From Acanthosepion esculentum (lineage: Eukaryota; Mollusca; Cephalopoda; Sepiida; Sepiidae): 64,000 nt of DNA. Positions 1 through 11,232 of this stretch are shown piece after piece (within the stretch, counting starts at the first letter, position 1; every line of letters starts with the position of its first letter). The translations under genes and the position numbers were made by a program. The notes under the pieces were generated by a model, which worked only from the letters and a program-made list of their open reading frames with translations, did not search any database and was not told the DNA's origin. The DNA lies in contig OZ038485.1 in assembly GCA_964036315.1 (NCBI GenBank), forward strand, positions 71,606,824 through 71,670,823, written 5' to 3'.

Positions 1-19
1 TAAAATTCAATATTTTTCA

Positions 20-212
20 AAACTTTGTAAAACTTAAAATTTGCAATATAACTTTGTGAAAACTGTTGAAACTTGTTGAAATCAATAGTTTTCGATCGAT
101 AACATATCGATTTTCAATAATTTTATTTGTTTTCTAAAGATTTCCATAAGTAAATCAATTTTTCAAACAACCGTGTTTAACGTTGAAAAAGAAGCCAAAA
201 CAGCTTGCTTTT
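20..212. other. A/T tracts phased at about 10 bp
   Basis: In the reference monomer, runs of three or more A or T are centred near 20.5, 30.5, 41, 60.5, 70, 80, 90.5, 112.5, 122.5, 131.5, 142, 161, 177, 188, 198.5 and 210.5, and then 220.5 in the next copy. Most gaps are 9-12 bp or about twice that. Tracts in phase with the helical repeat produce intrinsic curvature, which is known for several satellites and for nucleosome-positioning DNA. The run from 20 to 92 is the most regular, with the C/G-containing dyad following it. A period of 217 bp is close to 21 helical turns, so the phase carries across monomer junctions. The curvature itself is inferred, not measured. Confidence 0.7.
95..111. other. 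Conserved 17-bp dyad (first copy)
   Basis: ATCGATA, then ACA, then TATCGAT: a perfect inverted repeat with 7-bp arms and a 3-bp centre, repeated once per monomer (next copy at 312-328). Each arm contains the 6-bp palindrome ATCGAT, so the unit can pair as a hairpin or serve as a two-fold-symmetric protein site. By eye only about a dozen of the 296 copies have a broken arm. Known context: dyad symmetry is enriched in many centromeric satellites, especially those without a CENP-B box. The arms also contain CGATA, the core recognised by the fly proteins BEAF-32 and DREF (DREF site TATCGATA). Binding here is only a possibility, since the host is unknown. Confidence 0.85.
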
Positions 213-407
213 ACACCTAAAATTCAATATTTTTCAAAACTTTGTAAAACTTAAAATTTGAAATATAACTTTGTGAAAACTGTTGAAACTTGCTGAAATC
301 AATACTTTTCGATCGATAACATATCGATTTTCAATAATTTTATTGGTTTTCTAAAGATTTCAATAAGTAAATCAATTTTTCAAACAACCGTGTTTAACGT
401 TGAAAAA

Positions 408-424
408 CAAGCCAAAACAGCTTG
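408..424. other. Small inverted repeat CAAGC-N7-GCTTG (example copy)
   Basis: In monomers of the ACAAGCC class, positions 191-207 read CAAGC CAAAACA GCTTG, a 5-bp inverted repeat around a 7-base loop. In the GAAGCC class the outer pair is lost (4-bp arms), and in most 212-bp monomers G194 is A, which breaks an inner pair. The motif is therefore a class marker and is much less constrained than the dyad at 95-111. It is too short to be called a terminator or stem-loop RNA. Confidence 0.6.
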
Positions 425-2822
425 CTTTTACACCTAAAATTCAATATATTTCAAAACTTTGTAAAACTTAAAATTTGCAATATAACTTTGTGAAAACTGT
501 TGAAACTTGCTGAAATCAATACTTTTCGATCGATAACATATCGATTTTCAATAATTTTAATGGTCTTCTAAATATTTCAATAAGTAAATCAATTTTTCAA
601 ACAACCGTGTTTAACGTTGAAAAACAAGCCAAAACAGCTTGCTTTTACACCTAAAATTCAATATTTTTCAAAACTTTGTAAAACTTAAAATTTCTAATAT
701 AACTTTGTGAAAACTGTTGAAACTTGTTGAAATCAATACTTTTCGATCGATAACATATCGATTTTCAATAATTTTATTGTTTTTTTAAAGATTTCAATAA
801 GTAAATCAATTTTTCAAACAACCGTGTTTAACGTTGAAAAACAAGCCAAAACAGCTTGCTTTTACACCTAAAATTCAATATTTTTCAAAACTTTGTAAAA
901 CTTAAAATTTGCAATATAACTTTGTGAAAACTGTTGAAACTTGCTGAAATCAATACTTTTCGATCGATAACATATCGATTTTCAATAATTTTATTGGTCT
1001 TCTAAAGATTTCAATAAGTAAATCAATTTTTCAAACAACCGTGTTTAACGTTGAAAAAGAAGCCAAAACAGCTTGCTTTTACACCTAAAATTCAATATAT
1101 TTCAAAAATTTGTAAAACTTAAAATTTGCAATATAACTTTGTGAAAACTGTTGAAACTTGTTGAACTTCAATACTTTTCGATCGATAACATATCGATTTT
1201 CAATAATTTTATTGGTTTTCTAAAGATTTCAATAAGTAAATCAATTTTTCAAACAACCGTGTTTAACGTTGAAAAACAAGCCAAAACAGCTTGCTTTTAC
1301 ACCTAAAATTCAATATTTTTCAAAACTTTGTAAAACTTAAAATTTGCAATATAACTTTGTGAAAACTGTTGAAACTTGTTGAAATCAATACTTTTCGATC
1401 GATAACATATCGATTTTCAATAATTTTATTGGTTTTCTAAAGATTTCAATAAGTAAATCAATTTTTCAAACAACCGTGTTTAACGTTGAAAAACAAGCCA
1501 AAACAGCTTGCTTTTACACCTAAAATTCAATATTTTTCAAAACTTTGTAAAACTTAAAATTTGCAATATAACTTTGTGAAAACTGTTGAAACATGCTGAA
1601 ATCAATACTTTTCGATCGATAACATATCGATTTTCAATAATTTTAATGGTCTTCTAAATATTTCAATAAGTAAATCAATTTTTCAAACAACCGTGTTTAA
1701 CGTTGAAAAACAAGCCAAAACAGCTTGCTTTTACACCTAAAATTCAATATTTTTCAAAACTTTGTAAAACTTAAAATTTGCAATATAACTTTGTGAAAAC
1801 TGTTGAAACTTGCTGAAATCAATACTTTTCGATCGATAACATATCGATTTTCAATAATTTTATTGGTCTTCTAAAGATTTCAATAAGTAAATCAATTTTT
1901 CAAACAACCGTGTTTAACGTTGAAAAAGAAGCCAAAACAGCTTGCTTTTACACCTAAAATTCAATATTTTTCAAAACTTTGTAAAACTTAAAATTTCTAA
2001 TATAACTTTGTGAAAACTGTTGAAACTTGTTGAAATCAATACTTTTCGATCGATAACATATCGATTTTCAATAATTTTATTGTTTTTTTAAAGATTTCAA
2101 TAAGTAAATCAATTTTTCAAACAACCGTGTTTAACGTTGAAAAAGAAGCCAAAACAGCTTGCTTTTACACCTAAAATTCAATATTTTTCAAAACTTTGTA
2201 AAACTTAAAATTTGCAATATAACTTTGTGAAAACTGTTGAAACTTGCTGAAATCAATACTTTTCGATCGATAACATATCGATTTTCAATAATTTTATTGG
2301 TCTTCTAAAGATTTCAATAAGTAAATCAATTTTTCAAACAACCGTGTTTAACGTTGAAAAAGAAGCCAAAACAGCTTGCTTTTACACCTAAAATTCAATA
2401 TATTTCAAAACTTTGTAAAACTTAAAATTTGCAATATAACTTTGTGAAAACTGTTGAAACTTGTTGAAATCAATACTTTTCGATCGATAACATATCGATT
2501 TTCAATAATTTTATTGGTTTTCTAAAGATTTCAATAAGTAAATCAATTTTTCAAACAACCGTGTTTAACGTTGAAAAACAAGCCAAAACAGCTTGCTTTT
2601 ACACCTAAAATTCAATATTTTTCAAAACTTTGTAAAACTTAAAATTTGCAATATAACTTTGTGAAAACTGTTGAAACTTGTTGAAATCAATACTTTTCGA
2701 TCGATAACATATCGATTTTCAATAATTTTATTGGTTTTCTAAAGATTTCAATAAGTAAATCAATTTTTCAAACAACCGTGTTTAACGTTGAAAAACAAGC
2801 CAAAACAGCTTGCTTTTACACC

Positions 2823-3034
2823 TAAAATTCAATATTTTTCAAAACTTTGTAAAACTTAAAATTTGCAATATAACTTTGTGAAAACTGTTGAAACATGCTG
2901 AAATCAATACTTTTCTATCGATAACATATCGATTTTCAATAATTTTATTGGTTTTCTAAAGATTTCAATAAGTAAGTCAATTTTTCATACAGTTTAACGT
3001 TGAAAAACAAACCAAAACAGCTTGCTTTTACACC
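2823..3034. repeat. First 212-bp monomer (short class)
   Basis: This is the first of 62 short copies. Compared with the 217-bp form it lacks positions 170-174 (ACCGT) and has A166 changed to T, giving CATACAG before TTTAACG. It usually also has G at 153 (AAGTAAGTC) and A at 194 (CAAACC), and in the central array it usually carries ATG-CTG at 73-78. The linked changes mark one ancestral monomer that was then amplified. This copy also has G94 changed to T, so 2916-2923 reads TATCGATA, a perfect 8-bp palindrome. Confidence 0.9.
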
Positions 3035-6000
3035 TAAAATTCAATATTTTTCAAAACTTTGTAAAACTTAAAATTTGCAATATAACTTCGTGAAAACTGT
3101 TGAAACTTGTTGAAATCAATACTTTTCGATCGATAACATATCGATTTTCAATAATTTTATTGGTTTTCTAAAGATTTCAATAAGTAAATCAATTTTTTAA
3201 ACAACCGTGTTTAAGGTTGAAAAAAAGCCAAAACAGCTTGCTTTTACACCTAAAATTCAATATTTTTCAAAACTTTGTAAAACTTAAAATTTGCAATATA
3301 ACTTTGTGAAAACTGTTGAAACTTGCTGAAATCAATACTTTTCGATCGATAACATATCGATTTTCAATAATTTTATTGGTCTTCTAAATATTTCAATAAG
3401 TAAATAAATTTTTCAAACAACCGTGTTTAACGTTGAAAAACAAGCCAAAACAGCTTGCTTTTACACCTAAAATTCAATATTTTTCAAAACTTTGTAAAAC
3501 TTAAAATTTCTAATATAACTTTGTGAAAACTGTTGAAACTTGTTGAAATCAATACTTTTCGATCGATAACATATCGATTTTCAATAATTTTATTGGTTTT
3601 CTAAAGATTTCAATAAGTAAATCAATTTTTCAAACAACCGTGTTTAACGTTGAAAAAGAAGCCAAAACAGCTTGCTTTTTACACCTAAAATTCAATATTT
3701 TTCAAAACTTTGTAAAACTTAAAATTTGCAATATAACTTTGTGAAAACTGTTGAAACTTGTTGAAATCAATACTTTTCGATCGATAACATATCGATTTTC
3801 AATAATTTTATTGGTTTTCTAAAGATTTCAATAAGTAAATCAATTTTTCAAACAACCGTGTTTAACGTTGAAAAACAAGCCAAAACAGCTTGCTTTTACA
3901 CCTAAAATTCAATATTTTTCAAAACTTTGTAAAACTAAAAATTTGCAATATAACTTTGTGAAAACTGTTGAAACATGCTGAAATCAATACCTTTCGATCG
4001 ATAACATATCGATTTTCAATAATTTTATTGGTTTTCTAAAGATTTCAATAAGTAAGTCAATTTTTCATACAGTTTAACGTTGAAAAACAAACCAAAACAG
4101 CTTGCTTTTACACCTAAAATTCAATATTTTTCAAAACTTTGTAAAACTTAAAATTTGCAATATAACTTTGTGAAAACTGTTGAAACATGCTGAAATCAAT
4201 ACCTTTCGATCGATAACATATCGATTTTCAATAATTTTATTGGTTTTCTAAAGATTTCAATAAGTAAGTCAATTTTTCATACAGTTTAACGTTGAAAAAC
4301 AAACCAAAACAGCTTGCTTTTACAACTAAAATTCAATATTTTTCAAAACTTTGTAAAACTTAAAATTTGCAATATAACTTCGTGAAAACTGTTGAAACTT
4401 GTTGAAATCAATACTTTTCGATCGATAACATATCGATTTTCAATAATTTTATTGGTTTTCTAAAGATTTCAATAAGTAAATCAATTTTTTAAACAACCGT
4501 GTTTAAGGTTGAAAAAAAGCCAAAACAGCTTGCTTTTACACCTAAAATTCAATATTTTTCAAAACTTTGTAAAACTTAAAATTTGCAATATAACTTTGTG
4601 AAAACTGTTGAAACTTGCTGAAATCAATACTTTTCGATCGATAACATATCGATTTTCAATAATTTTATTGGTCTTCTAAATATTTCAATAAGTAAATCAA
4701 TTTTTCAAACAACCGTGTTTACGGTTGAAAAACAAGCCAAAACAGCTTGCTTTTACACCTAAAATTCAATATTTTTCAAAACTTTGTAAAACTTAAAATT
4801 TGCAATATATCTTTGTGAAAACTGTTGAAACTTGTTGAAATCAATACTTTTCGATCGATAACATATCGATTTTCAATAATTTTATTGGTTTTCTAAAGAT
4901 TTCAATAAGTAAGTCAATTTTTCATACAGTTTAACGTTGAAAAACAAACCAAAACAGCTTGCTTTTACAACTAAAATTCAATATTTTTCAAAACTTTGTA
5001 AAACTTAAAATTTGCAATATAACTTTGTGAAAACTGTTGAAACTTGTTGAAATCAATACTTTTCGATCGATAACATATCGATTTTCAATAATTTTATTGG
5101 TTTTCTAAAGATTTCAATAAGTAAATCAATTTTTCAAACAACCGTGTTTAACGTTGAAAAACAAGCCAAAACAGCTTGCTTTTACACCTAAAATTCAATA
5201 TTTTTCAAAACATTGTAAAACTTCAAATTTGCAATATAACTTTGTGAAAACTGTTGAAACTTGTTGAAATCAATACTTTTCGATCGATAACATATCGATT
5301 TTCAATAATTGTATTGGTTTTCTAAAGATTTCAATAAGTAAGTCAATTTTTCATACAGTTTAACGTTGAAAAACAAACCAAAACAGCTTGCTTTTACACC
5401 TAAAATTCAATATTTTTCAAAACTTTGTAAAACTTAAAATTTGCAATATAACTTTGTGAAAACTGTTGAAACTTGTTGAAATCAATACTTTTCGATCGAT
5501 AACATATCGATTTTCAATAATTTTATTGGTTTTCTAAAGATTTCAATAAGTAAATCAATTTTTCAAACAGCCGTGTTTAACGTTGAAAAACAAGCCAAAA
5601 CAGCTTGCTTTTACACCTAAAATTCAATATTTTTCAAAACTTTGTAAAACTAAAAATTTGCAATATAACTTTGTGAAAACTGTTGAAACATGCTGAAATC
5701 AATACTTTTCGATCGATAACATATCGATTTTCAATAATTTTATTGGTTTTCTAAAGATTTCAATAAGTAAGTCAATTTTTCATACAGTTTAACGTTGAAA
5801 AACAAACCAAAACAGCTTGCTTTTACACCTAAAATTCAATATTTTTCAAAACTTTGTAAAACTTAAAATTTGCAATATAACTTTGTGAAAACTGTTGAAA
5901 CTTGCTGAAATCAACACTTTTCGATCGATAACATATCGATTTTCAATAATTTTATTGCTCTTCTAAATATTTCAATAAGTAAATCAATTTTTCAAACAAC

Positions 6001-6046
6001 CGTGTTTATCGTTGAAAAACAAGCCAAAACAGCTTGCTTTTACACC
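2823..6046. repeat. Block 2: first 212-bp monomers, 1292-bp 6-mer
   Basis: This block introduces the short class (CATACAG, near 2986, 4066, 4279, 4921, 5352 and 5780). A rare monomer with TTTAAGG and an extra T in the preceding T run starts at 3035 and again at 4327, exactly 1292 bp apart, equal to six monomers of which two are 212 bp. The same rare monomer returns once more near 10120. TTTACGG or TTTATCG variants near 4720 and 6008 show further local divergence. Identity between copies is lower than in the central HORs. Confidence 0.75.
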
Positions 6047-9000
6047 TAAAATTCAATATTTTTCAAAACTTTGTAAAACTTAAAATTTCTAATATAACTT
6101 TGTGAAAACTGTTGAAACTTGTTGAAATCAATACTTTTCGATCGATAACATATCGATTTTCAATAATTTTATTGTTTTTCTAAAGATTTCAATAAGTAAA
6201 TCAATTTTTCAAACAACCGTGTTTAACGTTGAAAAAGAAGCCAAAACAGCTTGCTTTTACACCTAAAATTCAATATTTTTCAAAACTTTGTAAAACTTAA
6301 AATTTGCAATATAACTTTGTGAAAACTGTTGAAACTTGTTGAAATCAATACTTTTCGATCGATAACATATCGATTTTCAATAATTTTATTGGTTTTCTAA
6401 AGATTTCAATAAGTAAATCAATTTTTCAAACAACCGTGTTTAACGTTGAAAAAGAAGCCAAAACAGCTTGCTTTTACACCTAAAATTCAATATTTTTCAA
6501 AACTTTGTAAAACTTAAAATTTGCAATATAACTTTGTGAAAACTGTTGAAACTTGCTGAAATCAATACTTTTCGATCGATAACATATCGATTTTCAATAA
6601 TTTTATTGGTCTTCTAAAGATTTCAATAAGTAAATCAATTTTTCAAACAACCGTGTTTAACGTTGAAAAACAAGCCAAAACAGCTTGCTTTTACACCTAA
6701 AATTCAATATATTTCAAAACTTTGTAAAACTTAAAATTTGCAATATAACTTTGTGAAAACTGTTGAAACTTGTTGAAATCAATACTTTTCGATCGATAAC
6801 ATATCGATTTTCAATAATTTTATTGGTTTTCTAAAGATTTCAATAAGTAAATCAATTTTTCAAACAACCGTGTTTAACGTTGAAAAACAAGCCAAAACAG
6901 CTTGCTTTTACACCTAAAATTCAATATTTTTCAAAACTTTGTTAAACTTAAAATTTGCAATATAACTTTGTGAAAACTGTTGAAACTTGTTGAAATCAAT
7001 ACTTTTCGATCGATAACATATCGATTTTCAATAATTTTATTGGTTTTCTAAAGATTTCAATAAGTAAATCAATTTTTCAAACAACCGTGTTTAACGTTGA
7101 AAAACAAGCCAAAACAGCTTGCTTTTACACCTAAAATTCAATATTTTACAAAACTTTGTAAAACATAAAATTTGCAATATAACTTTGTGAAAACTGTTGA
7201 AACTTGTTGAAATCAATAGTTTTCGATCGATAACATATCGATTTTCAATAATTTTATTGGTTTTCTAAAGATTTCAATAAGTAAATCAATTTTTCAAACA
7301 ACCGTGTTTAACGTTGAAAAACAAGCCAAAACAGCTTGCTTTTACACCTAAAATTCAATATTTTTCAAAACTTTGTAAAACTTAAAATTTGCAATATAAC
7401 TTTGTGAAAACTGTTGAAACATGCTGAAATCAATACCTTTCGATCGATAACATATCGATTTTCAATAATTTTATTGGTTTTCTAAAGATTTCAATAAGTA
7501 AGTCAATTTTTCATACAGTTTAACGTTGAAAAACAAACCAAAACAGCTTGCTTTTACAACTAAAATTCAATATTTTTCAAAACTTTGTAAAACTTAAAAT
7601 TTGCAATATAACTTCGTGAAAACTGTTGAAACTTGTTGAAATCAATACTTTTCGATCGATAACATATCGATTTTCAATAATTTTATTGGTTTTCTAAAGA
7701 TTTCAATAAGTAAATCAATTTTTCAAACAACCGTGTTTAACGTTGAAAAACAAGCCAAAACAGCTTGCTTTTACCCCTAAAATTCAATATTTTACAAAAC
7801 TTTGTAAAACTTAAAATTTGCAATATAACTTTGTGAAAACTGTTGAAACTTGTTGAAATCAATACTTTTCGATCGATAACATATCGATTTTCAATAATTT
7901 TATTGGTTTTCTAAAGATTTCAATAAGTAAATCAATTTTTCAAGCAACCGTGTTTACCGTTGAAAAACAAGCCAAAACAGCTTGCTTTTACACCTAAAAT
8001 TCAATATTTTTCAAAACTTTGTAAAACTTAAAATTTCTAATATAACTTTGTGAAAACTGTTGAAACTTGTTGAAATCAATACTTTTCGATCGATAACATA
8101 TCGATTTTCAATAATTTTATTGGTTTTCTAAAGATTTCAATAAGTAAATCAATTTTTCAAACAACCGTGTTTAACGTTGAAAAAGAAGCCAAAACAGCTT
8201 GCTTTTACACCTAAAATTCAATATTTTTCAAAACTTTGTAAAACTTAAAATTTGCAATATAACTTTGTGAAAACTGTTGAAACTTGTTGAAATCAATACT
8301 TTTCGATCGATAACATATCGATTTTCAATAATTTTATTGGTTTTCTAAAGATTTCAATAAGTAAATCAATTTTTCAAACAACCGTGTTTAACGTTGAAAA
8401 AGAAGCCAAAACAGCTTGCTTTTACACCTAAAATTCAATATTTTTCAAAACTTTGTAAAACTTAAAATTTGCAATATAACTTTGTGAAAACTGTTGAAAC
8501 TTGCTGAAATCAATACTTTTCGATCGATAACATATCGATTTTCAATAATTTTATTGGTCTTCTAAAGATTTCAATAAGTAAATCAATTTTTCAAACAACC
8601 GTGTTTAACGTTGAAAAACAAGCCAAAACAGCTTGCTTTTACACCTAAAATTCAATATATTTCAAAACTTTGTAAAACTTAAAATTTGCAATATAACTTT
8701 GTGAAAACTGTTGAAACTTGTTGAAATCAATACTTTTCGATCGATAACATATCGATTTTCAATAATTTTATTGGTTTTCTAAAGATTTCAATAAGTAAAT
8801 CAATTTTTCAAACAACCGTGTTTAACGTTGAAAAACAAGCCAAAACAGCTTGCTTTTACACCTAAAATTCAATATTTTTCAAAACTTTGTAAAACTTAAA
8901 ATTTGCAATATAACTTTGTGAAAACTGTTGAAACTTGTTGAAATCAATACTTTTCGATCGATAACATATCGATTTTCAATAATTTTATTGGTTTTCTAAA

Positions 9001-9942
9001 GATTTCAATAAGTAAATCAATTTTTCAAACAACCGTGTTTAACGTTGAAAAACAAGCCAAAACAGCTTGCTTTTACACCTAAAATTCAATATTTTACAAA
9101 ACTTTGTAAAACATAAAATTTGCAATATAACTTTGTGAAAACTGTTGAAACTTGTTGAAATCAATAGTTTTCGATCGATAACATATCGATTTTCAATAAT
9201 TTTATTGGTTTTCTAAAGATTTCAATAAGTAAATCAATTTTTCAAACAACCGTGTTTAACGTTGAAAAACAAGCCAAAACAGCTTGCTTTTACACCTAAA
9301 ATTCAATATTTTTCAAAACTTTGTAAAACTTAAAATTTGCAATATAACTTTGTGAAAACTGTTGAAACATGCTGAAATCAATACCTTTCGATCGATAACA
9401 TATCGATTTTCAATAATTTTATTGGTTTTCTAAAGATTTCAATAAGTAAGTCAATTTTTCATACAGTTTAACGTTGAAAAACAAACCAAAACAGCTTGCT
9501 TTTACAACTAAAATTCAATATTTTTCAAAACTTTGTAAAACTTAAAATTTGCAATATAACTTCGTGAAAACTGTTGAAACTTGTTGAAATCAATACTTTT
9601 CGATCGATAACATATCGATTTTCCATAATTTTATTGGTTTTCTAAAGATTTCAATAAGTAAATCAATTTTTCAAACAACCGTGTTTAACGTTGAAAAACA
9701 AGCCAAAACAGCTTGCTTTTACCCCTAAAATTCAATATTTTACAAAACTTTGTAAAACTTAAAATTTGCAATATAACTTTGTGAAAACTGTTGAAACTTG
9801 TTGAAATCAATACTTTTCGATCGATAACATATCGATTTTCAATAATTTTATTGGTTTTCTAAAGATTTCAATAAGTAAATCAATTTTTCAAGCAACCGTG
9901 TTTAACGTTGAAAAACAAGCCAAAACAGCTTGCTTTTACACC
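6047..9942. repeat. Two copies of a 1948-bp 9-mer HOR
   Basis: Copy 1 is 6047-7994 and copy 2 is 7995-9942. Each holds nine monomers, eight of 217 bp and one of 212 bp. Independent rare markers are all offset by exactly 1948 bp: TTTCTAAT (6086 and 8034), AAACATAAAA (7161 and 9109), TTACCCCT (7771 and 9719) and AAGCAACCG (near 7943 and 9891). A few private differences distinguish the copies, for example GTTAAAC near 6943 only in copy 1, TTTACCG near 7955 only in copy 1, and TTCCATAA near 9622 only in copy 2. The unit that follows, at 9943, does not continue the series. Confidence 0.9.
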
Positions 9943-11232
9943 TAAAATTCAATATTTTTCAAAACTTTGTAAAACTAAAAATTTGCAATATAACTTTGTG
10001 AAAACTGTTGAAACATGCTGAAATCAATACCTTTCGATCGATAACATATCGATTTTCAATAATTTTATTGGTTTTCTAAAGATTTCAATAAGTAAATCAA
10101 TTTTTTAAACAACCGTGTTTAAGGTTGAAAAAAAGCCAAAACAGCTTGCTTTTACACCTAAAATTCAATATTTTTCAAAACTTTGTAAAACTTAAAATTT
10201 GCAATATAACTTTGTGAAAACTGTTGAAACTTGCTGAAATCAATAATTTTCGATCGATAACATATCGATTTTCAATAATTTTATTGGTCTTCTAAATATT
10301 TCAATAAGTAAATCAATTTTTCAAACAACCGTGTTTACGGTTGAAAAACAAGCCAAAACAGCTTGCTTTTACACCTAAAATTCAATATTTTTCAAAACTT
10401 TGTAAAACTTAAAATTTGCAATATAACTTTGTGAAAACTGTTGAAACTTGCTGAAATCAATACTTTTCGATCGATAACATATCGATTTTCAATAATTTTA
10501 TTGGTCTTCTAAATATTTCAATAAGTAAATCAATTTTTCAAACAACCGTGTTTACGGTTGAAAAACAAGCCAAAACAGCTTGCTTTTACACCTAAAATTC
10601 AATATTTTTCAAAACTTTGTAAAACTTAAAATTTGCAATATAACTTTGTGAAAACTGTTGAAACTTGTTGAAATCAATACTTTTCGATCGATAACATATC
10701 GATTTTCAATAATTTTATTGGTTTTCTAAAGATTTCAATAAGTAAATCAATTTTTCAAACAACCGTGTTTAACGTTGAAAAAGAAGCCAAAACAGCTTGC
10801 TTTTACACCTAAAATTCAATATTTTTCAAAACTTTGTAAAACTTAAAATTTGCAATATAACTGTGTGAAAACTGTTGAAACTTGTTGAAATCAATACTTT
10901 TCGATCGATAACATATCGATTTTCAATAATTTTATTGGTTTTCTAAAGATTTCAATAAGTAAATCAATTTTTCAAACAACCGTGTTTAACGTTGAAAAAC
11001 AAGCCAAAACAGCATGCTTTTACACCTAAAATTCAATAATTTTCAAAACTTTCTAAAACTTAAAATTTGCAATATAACTTTGTGAAAACTGTTGAAACTT
11101 GTTGAAATCAATACTTTTCGATCGATTTTCAATAATTTTATTGGTTTTCTAAAGATTTCAATAAGTAAATCAATTTTTCAAACAACCGTGTTTAACGTTG
11201 AAAAACAAGCCAAAACAGCTTGCTTTTACACC
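9943..11232. repeat. Transition block between two HOR families
   Basis: Six monomers link the 9-mer block to the next HOR. They include an ATG-CTG copy with AACTAAAAATTTG (9943), the rare TTTAAGG monomer (near 10120), and two adjacent TTG-CTG copies with GGTCTTCTAAAT and TTTACGG. The first GTGTG variant (T54 changed to G) appears near 10863. It ends with the deletion monomer at 11027-11232. These are the last GGTCTTC copies before about 50.2 kb. Confidence 0.7.
11027..11232. repeat. Unique 206-bp monomer with 11-bp deletion in the dyad
   Basis: Successive monomer starts at 11027 and 11233 are 206 bp apart. The region 11119-11130 reads CGATCGATTTTC where the others have the full dyad, so one ATCGAT copy and the AACAT between the two copies are gone. 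The lost 11 bp correspond to a deletion between the two ATCGAT direct repeats, as expected from replication slippage or hairpin-assisted deletion. This is the only monomer in the window without the two-armed dyad by deletion. It also has private changes CAGCATGC upstream and AATAATTTTC at its start. Confidence 0.95.

Larger units (their letters stand above)
1..217. repeat. Reference monomer (217 bp) used for numbering
   Basis: This is the first full monomer and gives the coordinates used in the other entries. Positions 1-42 are an A-tract-rich block that is nearly invariant. At 64-83 lies an internal 10-bp near-duplication (TGTTGAAACT then TGTTGAAATC). The dyad is at 95-111. The most variable stretch is 128-140 (GGTTTTCTAAAG, GGTCTTCTAAAT or GTTTTTCTAAAG). 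Positions 164-182 hold the site of the 5-bp deletion in short copies, and 191-207 a small hairpin motif. Common class-defining positions are 43-44 (GC or CT), 54 (T or G), 58 (G or A), 73 and 76 (TTG-TTG, TTG-CTG or ATG-CTG), 88 (C or G), 128-140, 153, 170-174, 191 and 194. This particular copy has private changes such as T at 129 and C at 145. Confidence 0.95.
1..2822. repeat. Block 1: 13 full-length monomers, 5- to 6-mer periodicity
   Basis: Thirteen monomers, all 217 bp except one of 218 bp, where GAACTTC replaces GAAATC near 1164. No 212-bp copies occur. Class markers recur: TTTCTAAT at 691 and 1994, and GTTTTTTTA at 779 and 2082, both 1303 bp apart (6 monomers including the 218-bp one). 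The rarer TTTTAATGGTC variant near 555 and 1641 recurs at 1086 bp (5 monomers). Many copies carry TTG-CTG with GGTCTTC, a class that disappears between about 10.6 and 50 kb. The two periods together indicate unequal exchange between neighbouring HOR copies. Confidence 0.8.

Noticed and set aside
45..55. TATA-type promoter (CAATATAACT)
   Set aside because: Expected by chance in 75% AT DNA, with no initiator or downstream gene. Satellite transcription is possible but not supported by sequence alone.
92..108. CENP-B box
   Set aside because: TTCGATCGATAACAT matches the TTCG and the central A of the CENP-B consensus but lacks the CGGG half, so it is not a credible site.
191..212. Rho-independent terminator
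   Set aside because: CAAGC-N7-GCTTG followed by four T looks superficially similar, but the stem is 5 bp, has only modest G+C, and it occurs in a gene-free satellite.
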